From Deltaproteobacteria bacterium (GTDB lineage: Bacteria > Desulfobacterota > Dissulfuribacteria > Dissulfuribacterales > QOAL01), in the NCBI GenBank assembly GCA_015489365.1, contig WFZW01000067.1:1-36918 (forward strand): a DNA stretch of 36,918 nucleotides. The letters run 5' to 3'. Position numbers and translations under genes: made by a program. The notes under the pieces are model-generated. The model had not been told where the DNA came from and ran no database searches. It saw only the letters and a list, made by a program, of their open reading frames with translations. Shown piece by piece: positions 8,249-17,771 of the stretch. The stretch's first letter is position 1. Each line of letters opens with the position of its first letter.

Positions 8249-8336
8249 AAAACCCTTATGCGGCCTGTAAGCCTGTGCCGCACCCCTTGAATATTATGAA
8301 AATACAGCCCTCGCCCAGGATGTATTTTCACAGTAA
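8249..8336 (+). repeat. Intergenic repeat family copy 5 (module I)
   Basis: AAAACCCTTATGCGGCCTGTAAGCCTGTGCCGCACCCC...TGAAAATACA(8297-8306)GCCCTCGCCCAGGATGTATTTTCA(8321-8330): perfect 10-bp central stem and TGCGGC/GCCGCA first stem. Confidence 0.9.
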
Positions 8337-8390
8337 GATGATATTCTATATTCTCCTGTCCAGATATGGGTCGTTCCCTCTATTCCTTAA

Positions 8391-8407
8391 TCGGCCTTGG
8401 CGGCCGA
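8391..8407. other. hairpin TCGGCC-TTGGC-GGCCGA
   Basis: Perfect 6-bp inverted repeat with 5-nt loop; outer TTAATC...GATTAA could form an alternative stem. No clear T tract. Confidence 0.5.
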
Positions 8408-8569
8408 AAGATTAACTTCTTGACACCTTATCCACCAAGGACACGAAAAAATGACGCTATGGAGGTCACTTAAGATTTAACTATCAAACCACCCTATATC
8501 TCAACCAAAGCGGCATGACACAGGGTAGGTCTACAGTCTGATGTGTAACCCCTAAGCCAATCCCCATTA

Positions 8570-8617
8570 ATTGATATGAAAATACAGCCATTAATCAGGA
8601 GATATTTTCACAGTAAA
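8570..8617 (+). repeat. Intergenic repeat family copy 6 (central hairpin fragment)
   Basis: TTGATATGAAAATACAGCCATTAATCAGGAGATATTTTCACAGTAA; TGAAAATA (8577-8584)/TATTTTCA (8603-8610) perfect 8-bp stem. Confidence 0.78.
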
Positions 8618-8774
8618 ATTTTATGGCAAAATTCTTGCAAAAAATTTAAAATCCTAAGCTGTTAAGCTTTAATCAACCTGTGTAATCTTTGGCTTCTTAC
8701 CCCGAGTATAAAGATACGGCCTACAAGGTATTGCATTGTAAATGGCCTAAAGATATCAGAAGGAAGAACAAGGA

Positions 8775-9455
8775 ATGAGAGAAGGAGATACCCCTGCAAT
8801 CCGCCTCAAGGGGGTTTCAAAGAGATTCGGTCCGGGTAATTTGGCATTGGTGGACATAGATCTAGAGATAGCGAAGGGGGAATTCGTTTTTCTCACTGGG
8901 CCGAGTGGTTCTGGAAAGAGTACGCTCCTTCGCCTGCTCTTTTGTGCAGAAAGACCAACTACTGGTGAGGTATCGGTAGATGAAATGAATATCGATACAC
9001 TCTCAGGTGCCCAGATCCCATTGCTAAGGCGAAAGGTCGGCGTAATCTTTCAAGATTTCAAATTATTGTACAATTACACGGTATTTGAAAACGTTGCCCT
9101 TGCCCTTGAGGTCATAGGTCTTAGACCTGATCAGGTAAAAAAGAGGGTCAAACAGGTAGTAGAAGGCGTGGGTCTTGGCACAAAACTAAACAGGAAGGCG
9201 ATTCAATTGTCCGGTGGTGAGCAGCAACGGGTTGCAATCGCAAGGGCCGTTGTAAACAGACCCCCTATCATCCTCGCGGATGAGCCTACTGGCAATTTGG
9301 ACAGGAAGCGCACTGGAGAGGTGATGATGCTAATGGAGGAATTGAATGCAAGAGGAGCCACTATCCTGTTTGCGACCCATGATGAACGCCTGTATCAAAA
9401 TACCCACAGGAGGGTTCTCAGGCTGAAAAACGGCAAATTGGAATCCGCCAAATGA
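8775..9455 (+). CDS. ftsE: cell division ATP-binding protein FtsE
   Basis: GPSGSGKSTLLRLLF, LSGGEQQRVAIARAVVNRPPIILADEPTGNLD; followed by ftsX with ATGA overlap. Confidence 0.95.
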   Translation: MREGDTPAIRLKGVSKRFGPGNLALVDIDLEIAKGEFVFLTGPSGSGKSTLLRLLFCAERPTTGEVSVDEMNIDTLSGAQIPLLRRKVGVIFQDFKLLYNYTVFENVALALEVIGLRPDQVKKRVKQVVEGVGLGTKLNRKAIQLSGGEQQRVAIARAVVNRPPIILADEPTGNLDRKRTGEVMMLMEELNARGATILFATHDERLYQNTHRRVLRLKNGKLESAK

Positions 9456-10336
9456 TGATATCGATATTCCTAAGACGCGCCCTGACTGACATCAGGCAAT
9501 ATCTTCCCACACAGATGATGACGACCATGGTCGTTAGCCTTTCCTTACTCATCCTGACATTTTTCTGCCTGTTCTCCGTTAATCTCCAACACTTCGTGGA
9601 AAGATTCGGAAATGAACTTGGCATCGTCGTGTTCCTTAAGCAAGGCCTCCCACAAGAACGCATTCCGCTGCTCTATCAGAGGATAGCCGGATTGGATGGG
9701 GTTGAGACCGTAAAATATGTATCCCCTGAAGAGGCGTTCAAAAGGCTTCGCTCCTATCTCAAGGACGAGCAAGAGGTACTAGAAGGGGTTGATCCCCGGT
9801 TCCTACCACCATCTTTTGAAATCCAGATCAATCGCGCCGTCTTCAACCTGACCCGCATAAAACAGGTGGCAGGTGTAATCGAACAATGGCCAGAGGTATC
9901 CAAGGTCCAATATGGCCAGGAATGGATAGACAGGCTTGAGGCCCTCTCAAGGATAGTTGAGAAGGCAGTAGTAATCGGCGGGCTGCTACTCATGCTGACC
10001 GCGGCCTTCGTGGTAGCCAATACGATAAAGTTGACCGTTTATGCCAGGCAAGAGGAATTAGAGATCCTGAGACTCGTTGGGGCCACGAATTCCTTTATCC
10101 AGGGCCCGTTTCTGATCGAGGCGTTCCTCCAAGGGCTTGCCGGCTCGGCTGTGGCATTGTCAATAGTGTTTGGCACCTATGTATACCTTGAAAGGATGCT
10201 TGGTCTTTCCGCCCTATTCAAAAATTTCGAGCTGTCCTTCCTGCCCTGGCAATATGTAGTTGCCATAATCTCAAGCAGTGTAATCCTCTGTGTAATGGGA
10301 ACAGCACTTGCCATGCGGAGGTTCCTGAGATTGTGA
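9452..10336 (+). CDS. ftsX: cell division protein FtsX
   Basis: Permease-like membrane protein; N-terminal cytoplasmic/TM segment, VKYVSPEEAFKRLRSYL extracellular-loop motif, ARQEELEILRLVGATNSFIQGPFLIEAFLQGL. Confidence 0.93.
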   Translation: MMISIFLRRALTDIRQYLPTQMMTTMVVSLSLLILTFFCLFSVNLQHFVERFGNELGIVVFLKQGLPQERIPLLYQRIAGLDGVETVKYVSPEEAFKRLRSYLKDEQEVLEGVDPRFLPPSFEIQINRAVFNLTRIKQVAGVIEQWPEVSKVQYGQEWIDRLEALSRIVEKAVVIGGLLLMLTAAFVVANTIKLTVYARQEELEILRLVGATNSFIQGPFLIEAFLQGLAGSAVALSIVFGTYVYLERMLGLSALFKNFELSFLPWQYVVAIISSSVILCVMGTALAMRRFLRL

Positions 10337-11517
10337 TCAGAAGGCTGTCTGTCCTGCTCGTCTTCGTTTTAACCGGACTCCTATGGCCAGCCACGGCCCC
10401 TGCCCAGCAGGATCTCATACAAAACGAGCTGTCCTCACAGAAACGGCGGCTCCAGTCCCTGGAAACGGACATAAAACGCAACAAGGCCAAGGCTACAAGG
10501 GTTGAGGCAGAAAGAGTGGCTGCACTGCGCAAATTAAAATTACTGGACAAGCGCATAACCCTTCAATGGAAAAAACTGAACCAGGCGAAGGCAGCGTGGA
10601 CAAAGACCGAACTTGATCTGGTTGAACTTAGAAAGGATCTGAACGACAAGGCCAAGGCACTAGGTACGCTCAGGAGCCAGGTAGAACAACGGCTCAGGGC
10701 ACTTAGAGAGACGGGAACGACAGGCATTCTTAACATACTTTTTGAGGCACATACATTGCCCGAGCTCCTTTCCAGGCAGACAATGTTGAAGATTATACTT
10801 GAACATGACAAAAAACTCAGGGATAGATATCAGAGAGAGCTAAGGCAATATGCGGCAAGGGAAAAGGAACTCCAGAAAAAACAGATACAACAGAAGGAAT
10901 TGGTTAAAAGGATAGAGGCTGAGGCCCTGACCCTGGAAGAACGAAAGCAGGAAAAAACCGCATTCATCGAGGAATTACGTTCACAGGGAGACAGGTATAG
11001 GGGAATCATACGGGAACTTGAAAGGGCCAGGACATCCCTGAAGGAGATTATCGCCCGCCTTTCCCAAGAAGACAGTGGCAGAAAACAGGGCCTGGATAAC
11101 CAGACTACCCTCTTCGACTTCGCAGCCCAAAAGGGAAAACTCACCCCACCAGTTGTCGGACAGGTTTCCGTGCCTATACAAAAGGATGGCCACAAGGCCC
11201 CGGGGGTGATATTCTCCTGTCCTGTCGGCACGGAAATCAGGGCCATCTTCGATGGAACCGTTATATTCAACGGCCCTGTCGAGGGATATGGCAATGTCAT
11301 AATACTGGATCATGGGCATGGTTACCTGAGCCTGACCAGCCAGGGGATGACCTTTTTCAAGGATGTTGGGGCCCATGTTACCGAAGGGGAGATAATAGGC
11401 CTCACAGGTGGCGGCGCATGGACCAGGAAAGGTATATATTTTGAAATAAGGCATGGAGAAAATTATTTGAATCCATTAAAATGGCTGGATTTAAGAGGGC
11501 TTGAGGTCAGGGACTGA
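10333..11517 (+). CDS. envC: EnvC-type murein hydrolase activator (coiled coil + degenerate LytM/M23 domain)
   Basis: Leader, long coiled coil, C-terminal M23-like domain GTEIRAIFDGTVIFNGPVEGYGNVIILDHGHGYLSL; GTG start overlaps the ftsX stop. Confidence 0.87.
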   Translation: MIRRLSVLLVFVLTGLLWPATAPAQQDLIQNELSSQKRRLQSLETDIKRNKAKATRVEAERVAALRKLKLLDKRITLQWKKLNQAKAAWTKTELDLVELRKDLNDKAKALGTLRSQVEQRLRALRETGTTGILNILFEAHTLPELLSRQTMLKIILEHDKKLRDRYQRELRQYAAREKELQKKQIQQKELVKRIEAEALTLEERKQEKTAFIEELRSQGDRYRGIIRELERARTSLKEIIARLSQEDSGRKQGLDNQTTLFDFAAQKGKLTPPVVGQVSVPIQKDGHKAPGVIFSCPVGTEIRAIFDGTVIFNGPVEGYGNVIILDHGHGYLSLTSQGMTFFKDVGAHVTEGEIIGLTGGGAWTRKGIYFEIRHGENYLNPLKWLDLRGLEVRD

Positions 11518-11582
11518 TTCCATATAAAATCGCATCATTCTCCAGACCCTTCACAAACAAAGCTTCTGTGTCCCGCAACCCC

Positions 11583-11672
11583 TTGTAGCCGTAACCCTGG
11601 GCATGAAGATACAGCCCGTATTCAGGATGTATTTAAGGGTGCGGCGCAAAGGATACGGGCGACAAATATTGA
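11583..11672. repeat. Intergenic repeat family copy 7 (palindromic chimera of two module I halves)
   Basis: Forward GTAGCCGTAACCCTGGGCATGAAGATACAGCCCGTATTCAGGATGTATTT followed by GGGTGCGGCGCAAAGGATACGGGCGAC, the reverse complement of the repeat 5' half (CGGCCCGTACCTTGGTGCCGCACCC-like). Confidence 0.78.
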
Positions 11673-11727
11673 ACTGTTATACTGAATAGTTATAAAAACA
11701 ACTACATACATCCGGAGATCTGATACT

Positions 11728-13062
11728 ATGAAACCTTTCTATAAACGGCATCTATGGCAGAGCGTCTCAGTGCTTGCCTTACTTTTTGTCCTCATAGGTG
11801 GATATCAGGCCCTGCAAATCGCATCTGCCAAGGAAGATGGGGTGTATTCTCAGCTCAAGCTCTTCACCTCGGTGCTGGATCTTGTGGAGAGAAATTATGT
11901 TGAGCCAGTAAAACCACAAAAACTCATTTATGGGGCAATACAAGGGATGCTAAGTTCCCTGGATCCCCATTCTTCGTTCCTGAGACCAGACGATTTCAAA
12001 GAATTACAGGTAGAGACCAAGGGCAGTTTTACGGGTATCGGGATCGAGATAACCCTCAAGGACGGTATACTGACCGTAGTGTCACCGATCGAGGGAACAC
12101 CGGCCTTCAAGGCCGGGCTAAAGGCCAATGACAAGATCTTGAAGATCAATGGAAAGACCACCAAGAATATGACCCTCATTGAGGCAGTAAAACTCCTTCG
12201 TGGCCCCAGGGGCACCAAGGTTACCATATCCATCTTCAGGAACGGATGGACCGGATTGAAGGATATCGTCCTTACAAGGGATGTCATACCCATAAAGAGT
12301 GTTCGCTCCAGACTACTTGAGAAGGGATACGGTTACGTTAGGATAACGAATTTCCAAGACAAGACAGATCCTGATCTTGAAAAGGCGCTGGATAAACTCG
12401 AGAAGGAAACCCACCTCAAGGGCCTCATAATAGATTTGAGAAACAATCCCGGCGGACTCCTGGAACAGGCAGTCAAGGTATCTGATGAGTTTATCGACAG
12501 TGGCCTTATAGTCTATACAAAGGGGCGTATCCCCCAACAGAACATGAAATTTAAGGCGCATCCCAACAAGCACCACCACGATTATCCCCTGGTGGTACTT
12601 GTCAACGAAGGCAGTGCCAGCGCCTCTGAGATCGTTGCCGGTGCCCTGCAGGACCACAAACGGGCCGTGATAGTCGGGACCCAGACCTTCGGCAAGGGAT
12701 CGGTGCAGACCATCATCCCTATAGATGATGGAGCAGCAGTACGCTTGACCACCGCCCTTTACTATACTCCCAGTGGCAGATCCATCCAGGCAAAGGGAAT
12801 TACCCCTGATATCGTGGTACCCTTCATACCGGAATCAAAAATGGAAGAAAAGGGGAAGAAAAATGGATTTCACTTCATCAAGGAACGGGATCTAAAGGGC
12901 CACCTACCGGGGATAGAAGACAAGGAACACGGTAAAAAGGATGACAATGTAACCTCGGGAAAGAATGGGATAGTGATGCCAATGGACAATCAGCTCAGGG
13001 AGGCCCTGAGGATTTTAAAGGCCTGGACCATCCTTTCCGAGATGAAGGTCCCTGGCAAGTAG
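11728..13062 (+). CDS. ctpA: C-terminal processing peptidase (S41)
   Basis: PDZ domain GIGIEITLKDGILTVVSPIEGTPAFKAGLKANDKILKING; catalytic NEGSASASEIVAGALQDHKRAVIVGTQTFGKGSVQTI. Confidence 0.93.
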   Translation: MKPFYKRHLWQSVSVLALLFVLIGGYQALQIASAKEDGVYSQLKLFTSVLDLVERNYVEPVKPQKLIYGAIQGMLSSLDPHSSFLRPDDFKELQVETKGSFTGIGIEITLKDGILTVVSPIEGTPAFKAGLKANDKILKINGKTTKNMTLIEAVKLLRGPRGTKVTISIFRNGWTGLKDIVLTRDVIPIKSVRSRLLEKGYGYVRITNFQDKTDPDLEKALDKLEKETHLKGLIIDLRNNPGGLLEQAVKVSDEFIDSGLIVYTKGRIPQQNMKFKAHPNKHHHDYPLVVLVNEGSASASEIVAGALQDHKRAVIVGTQTFGKGSVQTIIPIDDGAAVRLTTALYYTPSGRSIQAKGITPDIVVPFIPESKMEEKGKKNGFHFIKERDLKGHLPGIEDKEHGKKDDNVTSGKNGIVMPMDNQLREALRILKAWTILSEMKVPGK

Positions 13063-13151
13063 GCTCTGCATCCATCTCCCCTTTGCATCCCTGGCAAATT
13101 CACAGGCCACCTTGATCCAGGGTGAAGATCCGTGAAGCCCGCAGGGAATAC

Positions 13152-14072
13152 ATGCTTGGCATGAACCAAGGAGGTCGGAAGACGACAAAGAAAAGGCGGG
13201 CAGGCAAGGGGTCTGCCCACAGGACAAAAAGGCGGTTTCCAGGTCTATTACCGGCCGTCCTGGCGCTGGGTGTCGTCTCGGCCCTTCTGGCTATTGTCTA
13301 TATCTTCCCGGACCGTCCAACCATGGACCTCAGTAGGCCTCCCTTTGAGGATTTCAGGCCTGCCCCCATCACCCCGCCACCTCCACCGATCAAGAAAGAG
13401 ATCCCACCTGTTCCACGAAGGCCCGTGATCGCTATCATCATAGATGACATGGGTTACAACTTTGCCATTGACGAGGCATTGATCAACATTGAGGCACCCT
13501 TGTCATTTGCCTTCCTACCCTTTGCACCAAATACCAAGAGACTTGCAACACTGGCGAAGAATAGGGGACATGACATATTGGTCCACCTACCCCTTGAGGC
13601 CATGAACCAGTCCCTGGACCCAGGCCCTGGCACGCTGAGGCTAGACATGGATTTTGATACCATCCTGAAGACCTTGAAAAAGGACCTCAATGCGGTTCCC
13701 TACGCTACAGGGGTCAATAATCATATGGGCTCAAGATTTACAGCGAATAAAAGGGCAATGGAATGGGTCCTAGCCGAGGTCAAGAGACGAAATATGTTCT
13801 TTGTAGACTCAAGGACCACAAGGGAAACGATTGCCCTGAAGACCGCCAGGGCAATGGGCATCCCGTCAGCAGAACGGACGGTCTTCCTGGATCATACCTT
13901 GAACGTCTCCAGCATCAACAAGGAACTGTCGCGACTTGTGCGGCTCGCACAAAAGAGGGGAAAGGCGATAGCCATCGGTCATCCATCAAGGATTACACTA
14001 AAAGTTCTTTACTGCCGATTACCAGATATAAGGAAAAAGGTGGAATTAGTACCTGTCCATGAGATCCTATAG
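13152..14072 (+). CDS. divergent polysaccharide deacetylase family protein (YibQ type)
   Basis: PVIAIIIDDMGYNFAIDEALINIEAPLSFAFLPFAPNTKRLA, HLPLEAMNQ, GVNNHMGSRFTANKRAMEWVLAE; follows envC/ctpA as in known synteny. Start chosen downstream of AGGGAA. Confidence 0.88.
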   Translation: MLGMNQGGRKTTKKRRAGKGSAHRTKRRFPGLLPAVLALGVVSALLAIVYIFPDRPTMDLSRPPFEDFRPAPITPPPPPIKKEIPPVPRRPVIAIIIDDMGYNFAIDEALINIEAPLSFAFLPFAPNTKRLATLAKNRGHDILVHLPLEAMNQSLDPGPGTLRLDMDFDTILKTLKKDLNAVPYATGVNNHMGSRFTANKRAMEWVLAEVKRRNMFFVDSRTTRETIALKTARAMGIPSAERTVFLDHTLNVSSINKELSRLVRLAQKRGKAIAIGHPSRITLKVLYCRLPDIRKKVELVPVHEIL

Positions 14073-14117
14073 GCCTTGTCCTGGTTTTTTCGGCCTGTCA
14101 AGACCTGTGCAGGAACC

Positions 14118-14202
14118 TCACAAGGAAAATATATTCCAGATGAGGGCTGTGTTTTCATGTCTGGAGTCCGGTGCCAAAGGTACGGACTGCATGAAAGTTT
14201 AA
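14118..14202 (-). repeat. Intergenic repeat family copy 8 (module I)
   Basis: Minus strand TTAAACTTTCATGCAGTCCGTACCTTTGGCACCGGACTCCAGACATGAAAACACAGCCCTCATCTGGAATATATTTTCC; stem AGTCCG (14165-14170)/CGGACT (14183-14188). Confidence 0.87.
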
Positions 14203-14349
14203 GGGACACATTGCATCCTAAGATCCGAATACTTATTCTCTAGCCGTAGGTCAGAAGTAACCGTTACTTGTCATTGTTTGCCATTGTAGGTCCATGGCCT
14301 AATAGATGCACAAATACATGAAAATCAAGGAGGCTGCCAGAGGAAATCC

Positions 14350-14742
14350 ATGAAATATGGTGAGGAGGAAATAAAAAAGGCGGAGTTGGAACCATGGCCA
14401 AATCCAAGTCGTGAAAGGGACTACACGATTGATATCAGTTTCCCTGAATTCACATGTCTGTGTCCCAGATCAGGGTATCCTGATTTTGCTACCATCCGAA
14501 TCCACTATGTTCCAGACGAATCGATAATAGAGCTCAAGTCGCTAAAATTATATCTCAACAAATTCAGGCAGGTATACATATCCCATGAGGAAGCCACCAA
14601 TAGGATCTTCTCGGATCTGTTCAAGGTATTGAGTCCCAAGTTCTTGCGCGTTGAAGGGGATTTCCATCCCAGGGGAAACGTCCATACTGTTATAAAGGTG
14701 GAGGATGGTAATAAGAGGGAGACCCCAGGTAACACATCATGA
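14350..14742 (+). CDS. queF: NADPH-dependent 7-cyano-7-deazaguanine reductase QueF
   Basis: [58 protein letters not shown]; nucleophile Cys and Asp motifs of the short QueF type. Confidence 0.93.
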   Translation: MKYGEEEIKKAELEPWPNPSRERDYTIDISFPEFTCLCPRSGYPDFATIRIHYVPDESIIELKSLKLYLNKFRQVYISHEEATNRIFSDLFKVLSPKFLRVEGDFHPRGNVHTVIKVEDGNKRETPGNTS

Positions 14743-14855
14743 GAATACCATGTTTGGGGAAGATCATGTCTTTTCTTACAAGCTAACGACAGCAGGAGAA
14801 CAGATGGCTGAGCACAACCTATTGATATATCAACATCTTTTAAAAGAAGAGCCCC

Positions 14856-14884
14856 TTGACAAAAAAATTACACTATGAAATACT
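14856..14884 (+). promoter_or_regulatory. candidate sigma-70 promoter for acs
   Basis: TTGACA-N17-AATACT, about 147 bp upstream of the acs ATG. Confidence 0.5.
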
Positions 14885-14914
14885 TTTCGTGTTGGCGTCT
14901 TTTCCTTCAAAGTA

Positions 14915-14992
14915 ACCATATGTGGCCTGCATACCTCTGGTGCTGCATTCCTAACCATGAAGATGCAACCGGTAATGGGATGTATCTTCCGA
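14915..14992 (+). repeat. Intergenic repeat family copy 9 (module I, in the acs leader)
   Basis: CCATATGTGGCCTGCATACCTCTGGTGCTGCATTCCTAACCATGAAGATGCAACCGGTAATGGGATGTATCTTCCG; arms GAAGATGCA (14959-14967) and TGTATCTTC (14981-14989). Confidence 0.85.
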
Positions 14993-15030
14993 GATAGAAT
15001 ATATAATTCCAACCACCAAGGAGAACAAAC

Positions 15031-17016
15031 ATGAGCAACAACAGGATCGACATCGAGAGCCTGACGAGTGAACAGCGTATCTTTCGACCATCGCGCAAGG
15101 GCCAACAAACCGCCTATGTAAAAAGTATGAAGGAATACAAGAGGCTGTACAAGTGGTCCATGGAAAACCCAGAAGATTTTTGGGCAACCAGGGCTGAGGA
15201 GCTCATCAGCTGGTCAAGAAAGTGGAGGACCGTTTTGAGGTCTGATTTTCACAAGCCCCATATCGAATGGTTTATTGGTGGCCAGTTGAATGCCTCATAT
15301 AACTGCCTGGACAGGCACCTGACGGATGGTAGAAGGAACAAGGCGGCCCTGATCTGGCAGGGTGAGCCCGAGGATGATGTCAAGGTCTATACTTATCAAA
15401 TGCTCCACAGTGAGGTCTGTCGCTTTGCCAATGTACTCAAAAAAAAGGGCATTAGGAAGGGTGACCGAGTAGCCATCTACCTTCCAATGGTCCCTGAACT
15501 GCCCATAGCCATGCTTGCCTGTGCAAGGATCGGTGCTATGCACAGCGTCGTGTTTGCCGGATTCAGTGCCCGCAATCTTCAAAATCGTATCCATGATTGC
15601 CAAGCCAAGATCCTTATAACTTCGGACGCTGTCCTTAGGGCTGGAAGAACCATACCATTAAAGCCCAATGCCGACGAGGCGCTGAGGAATTCACCAAGCA
15701 TAGAAGGCTGTATCGTCGTAAAGAGGGCGGGAAATGATGTTCCTATGGAGGATGGCCGTGACACCTGGTGGCATGATGAAATCAATGCCGAGGATATAAC
15801 CGACAAATGTGACCCTGTTACCATGGGGGCAGAAGATACCCTTTTCATCCTGTATACCAGTGGCAGTACTGGCAAACCCAAGGGGGTAATCCACACCACG
15901 GGTGGCTATATGACATATGCCGCCCATACCACCCAGTGGGTCTTTGATCTGAAAGACGACGATGTATTCTGGTGCACGGCAGATATCGGCTGGATAACCG
16001 GACACACCTATATCCTCTATGGTCCCCTGAGCCTTGGCGGCACCTCCTTGATGTTCGAAGGCGTTCCAACCTGGCCTGCACCGGATCGATTCTGGAAGGT
16101 AGTTGAAAAATTCAAGGTCAACATATTCTATACCGCTCCAACGGTTATCAGGTCACTCATGAGGGAGGGAACCGAATGGACCCAAAAACATGATCTATCA
16201 ACATTGCGACTGCTGGGCAGCGTTGGAGAACCCATAAACCCAGAGGCCTGGATATGGTACCATGAAAACATAGGGAAGGGTAAATTGCCCATCGTAGATA
16301 CGTGGTGGCAGACCGAAACAGGCGGTATAATGATCTCTCCCCTGCCTTTTGCCACACCGCTCAAGCCCGGTTCAGCCACATTGCCACTGCCTGGCATAGA
16401 GGCCGATGTCTTAAGGGAGGATGGAACCAGAACATCGGTTAACGAGGGTGGACATCTTGTTATAAGAAGACCCTGGCCTGGAATGCTAAGGGGCGTGTTT
16501 GGGGATCCTAAACGTTTCAAGGAGACATATTTCCAGAGTTTCCCTGGTGTCTATGATGCCGATGACGGGGCTAAAAGGGACGAGGATGGCTACTTCTGGA
16601 TCATGGGCAGGCTCGATGACGTGATAAACGTCTCTGGGCACCGTCTGGGCACTGCTGAGATCGAATCTGCCCTGGTTGCCCACCACGCCGTGGCAGAGGC
16701 AGCGGTAGTCGGCATGCCACATCCTATAAAGGGCCAGGCAATCTACGCCTATGTTACATTGAAGGCCAATATAGAACCCTCCGAGGAACTTAGAAAGGAA
16801 CTTAGGACATGGGTAAGAAAGGAAATAGGCCCGGTTGCCACCCCTGAAGTCATACAATTCACTGCAAAACTACCACAGACGCGAAGTGGCAAGATCATGC
16901 GAAGGATATTGAGGAAAATCGCCGCAGGAGATACCTCTGACTTCGGTGACACCTCCACCCTGGCAGATCCATCCGTCATAGAAAGGCTTATAGAAGGTAG
17001 AAAGGCCCTTCAGTAA
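15031..17016 (+). CDS. acs: acetyl-CoA synthetase
   Basis: [68 protein letters not shown]-terminal [15 protein letters not shown] (acetylatable Lys motif). AAGGAG upstream of ATG. Confidence 0.96.
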   Translation: MSNNRIDIESLTSEQRIFRPSRKGQQTAYVKSMKEYKRLYKWSMENPEDFWATRAEELISWSRKWRTVLRSDFHKPHIEWFIGGQLNASYNCLDRHLTDGRRNKAALIWQGEPEDDVKVYTYQMLHSEVCRFANVLKKKGIRKGDRVAIYLPMVPELPIAMLACARIGAMHSVVFAGFSARNLQNRIHDCQAKILITSDAVLRAGRTIPLKPNADEALRNSPSIEGCIVVKRAGNDVPMEDGRDTWWHDEINAEDITDKCDPVTMGAEDTLFILYTSGSTGKPKGVIHTTGGYMTYAAHTTQWVFDLKDDDVFWCTADIGWITGHTYILYGPLSLGGTSLMFEGVPTWPAPDRFWKVVEKFKVNIFYTAPTVIRSLMREGTEWTQKHDLSTLRLLGSVGEPINPEAWIWYHENIGKGKLPIVDTWWQTETGGIMISPLPFATPLKPGSATLPLPGIEADVLREDGTRTSVNEGGHLVIRRPWPGMLRGVFGDPKRFKETYFQSFPGVYDADDGAKRDEDGYFWIMGRLDDVINVSGHRLGTAEIESALVAHHAVAEAAVVGMPHPIKGQAIYAYVTLKANIEPSEELRKELRTWVRKEIGPVATPEVIQFTAKLPQTRSGKIMRRILRKIAAGDTSDFGDTSTLADPSVIERLIEGRKALQ

Positions 17017-17028
17017 ACTATCCTGCCT

Positions 17029-17059
17029 GGCAGGCGCTCAGAAAGTAGGAGCGCCTGCC
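17029..17059. other. perfect 11-bp hairpin downstream of acs
   Basis: GGCAGGCGCTC (17029-17039)/GAGCGCCTGCC (17049-17059), 9-nt loop; no strong T tract. Confidence 0.7.
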
Positions 17060-17107
17060 GTAAAACGACCTTTTAAAACCACATTATAATAGAATCCCCA
17101 TCTACCG

Positions 17108-17132
17108 GCCCCCTTGGAATTCCCAAGGGGGC
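17108..17132. other. perfect 10-bp hairpin upstream of the isochorismatase gene
   Basis: GCCCCCTTGG (17108-17117)-AATTC-CCAAGGGGGC (17123-17132); no following T tract. Confidence 0.7.
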
Positions 17133-17204
17133 ATGTGTACACGGATCTTTACATCCATCTTCATGCCATGTAATACCCATACAGAAATAGGAGGGTGTCC
17201 TAAA

Positions 17205-17771
17205 ATGAGCCACCTGCATCTTGATAGCCTGCAACCAGAAAGGTGCTGCCTTATGGTTATCGATCCCCAGGAACGGCTAATGAAGGCCATACACAAGGCA
17301 AAGAGGGTTGAAAAAAATATTTCGCTCCTGATAAACTGTTCCCAGATACTGAATCTCCCTGTAATCGCCACCACACAATATGTAAAAGGGCTGGGCGGGT
17401 ATGTGGAGGGAATAGAGAGGCTTCTTGGTGATCTTAAGAAGATCGACAAAATGGAATTCAACGCACTTGACAATCCAAAGGTCCAAGTGACCCTGAATGA
17501 TTTGTCAAAAGCAGTGGACACCCTGTTGATAACAGGTGTGGAGGCCCATATCTGCATATATCAGACAGCACTTGGGGCTATACGGGCAGGATACAGGCCA
17601 TGGATCATGGAGGATGCCGTTTCTTCCAGGGAAAAACAAAATAGCAGGGCGGCGATCAGACGCATGACACAGCTGGGTATACCCGTGATAACCACTGAAA
17701 TGGCCATATATGACCTGTTAAAACGGGCTGGCACCCCGCAATTTAAACAGATGCTTACCTTTCTTAAGTGA
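17205..17771 (+). CDS. isochorismatase-family hydrolase
   Basis: CCLMVIDPQERLMKAIH; TGVEAHICIYQTALGAI (catalytic Cys region). Start at MSHLHLDS preceded by AGGAGG. Confidence 0.85.
   Translation: MSHLHLDSLQPERCCLMVIDPQERLMKAIHKAKRVEKNISLLINCSQILNLPVIATTQYVKGLGGYVEGIERLLGDLKKIDKMEFNALDNPKVQVTLNDLSKAVDTLLITGVEAHICIYQTALGAIRAGYRPWIMEDAVSSREKQNSRAAIRRMTQLGIPVITTEMAIYDLLKRAGTPQFKQMLTFLK

Noticed and set aside
8700-8745. ATAAAGATACGGCCTACAAGG as another repeat copy
   Set aside because: Only about 15 nt resemble the consensus; no hairpin partner.
10333-11517. Degenerate LytM catalytic residues in EnvC as an anomaly
   Set aside because: EnvC-type activators are known to carry a catalytically dead M23 domain, so this is expected.
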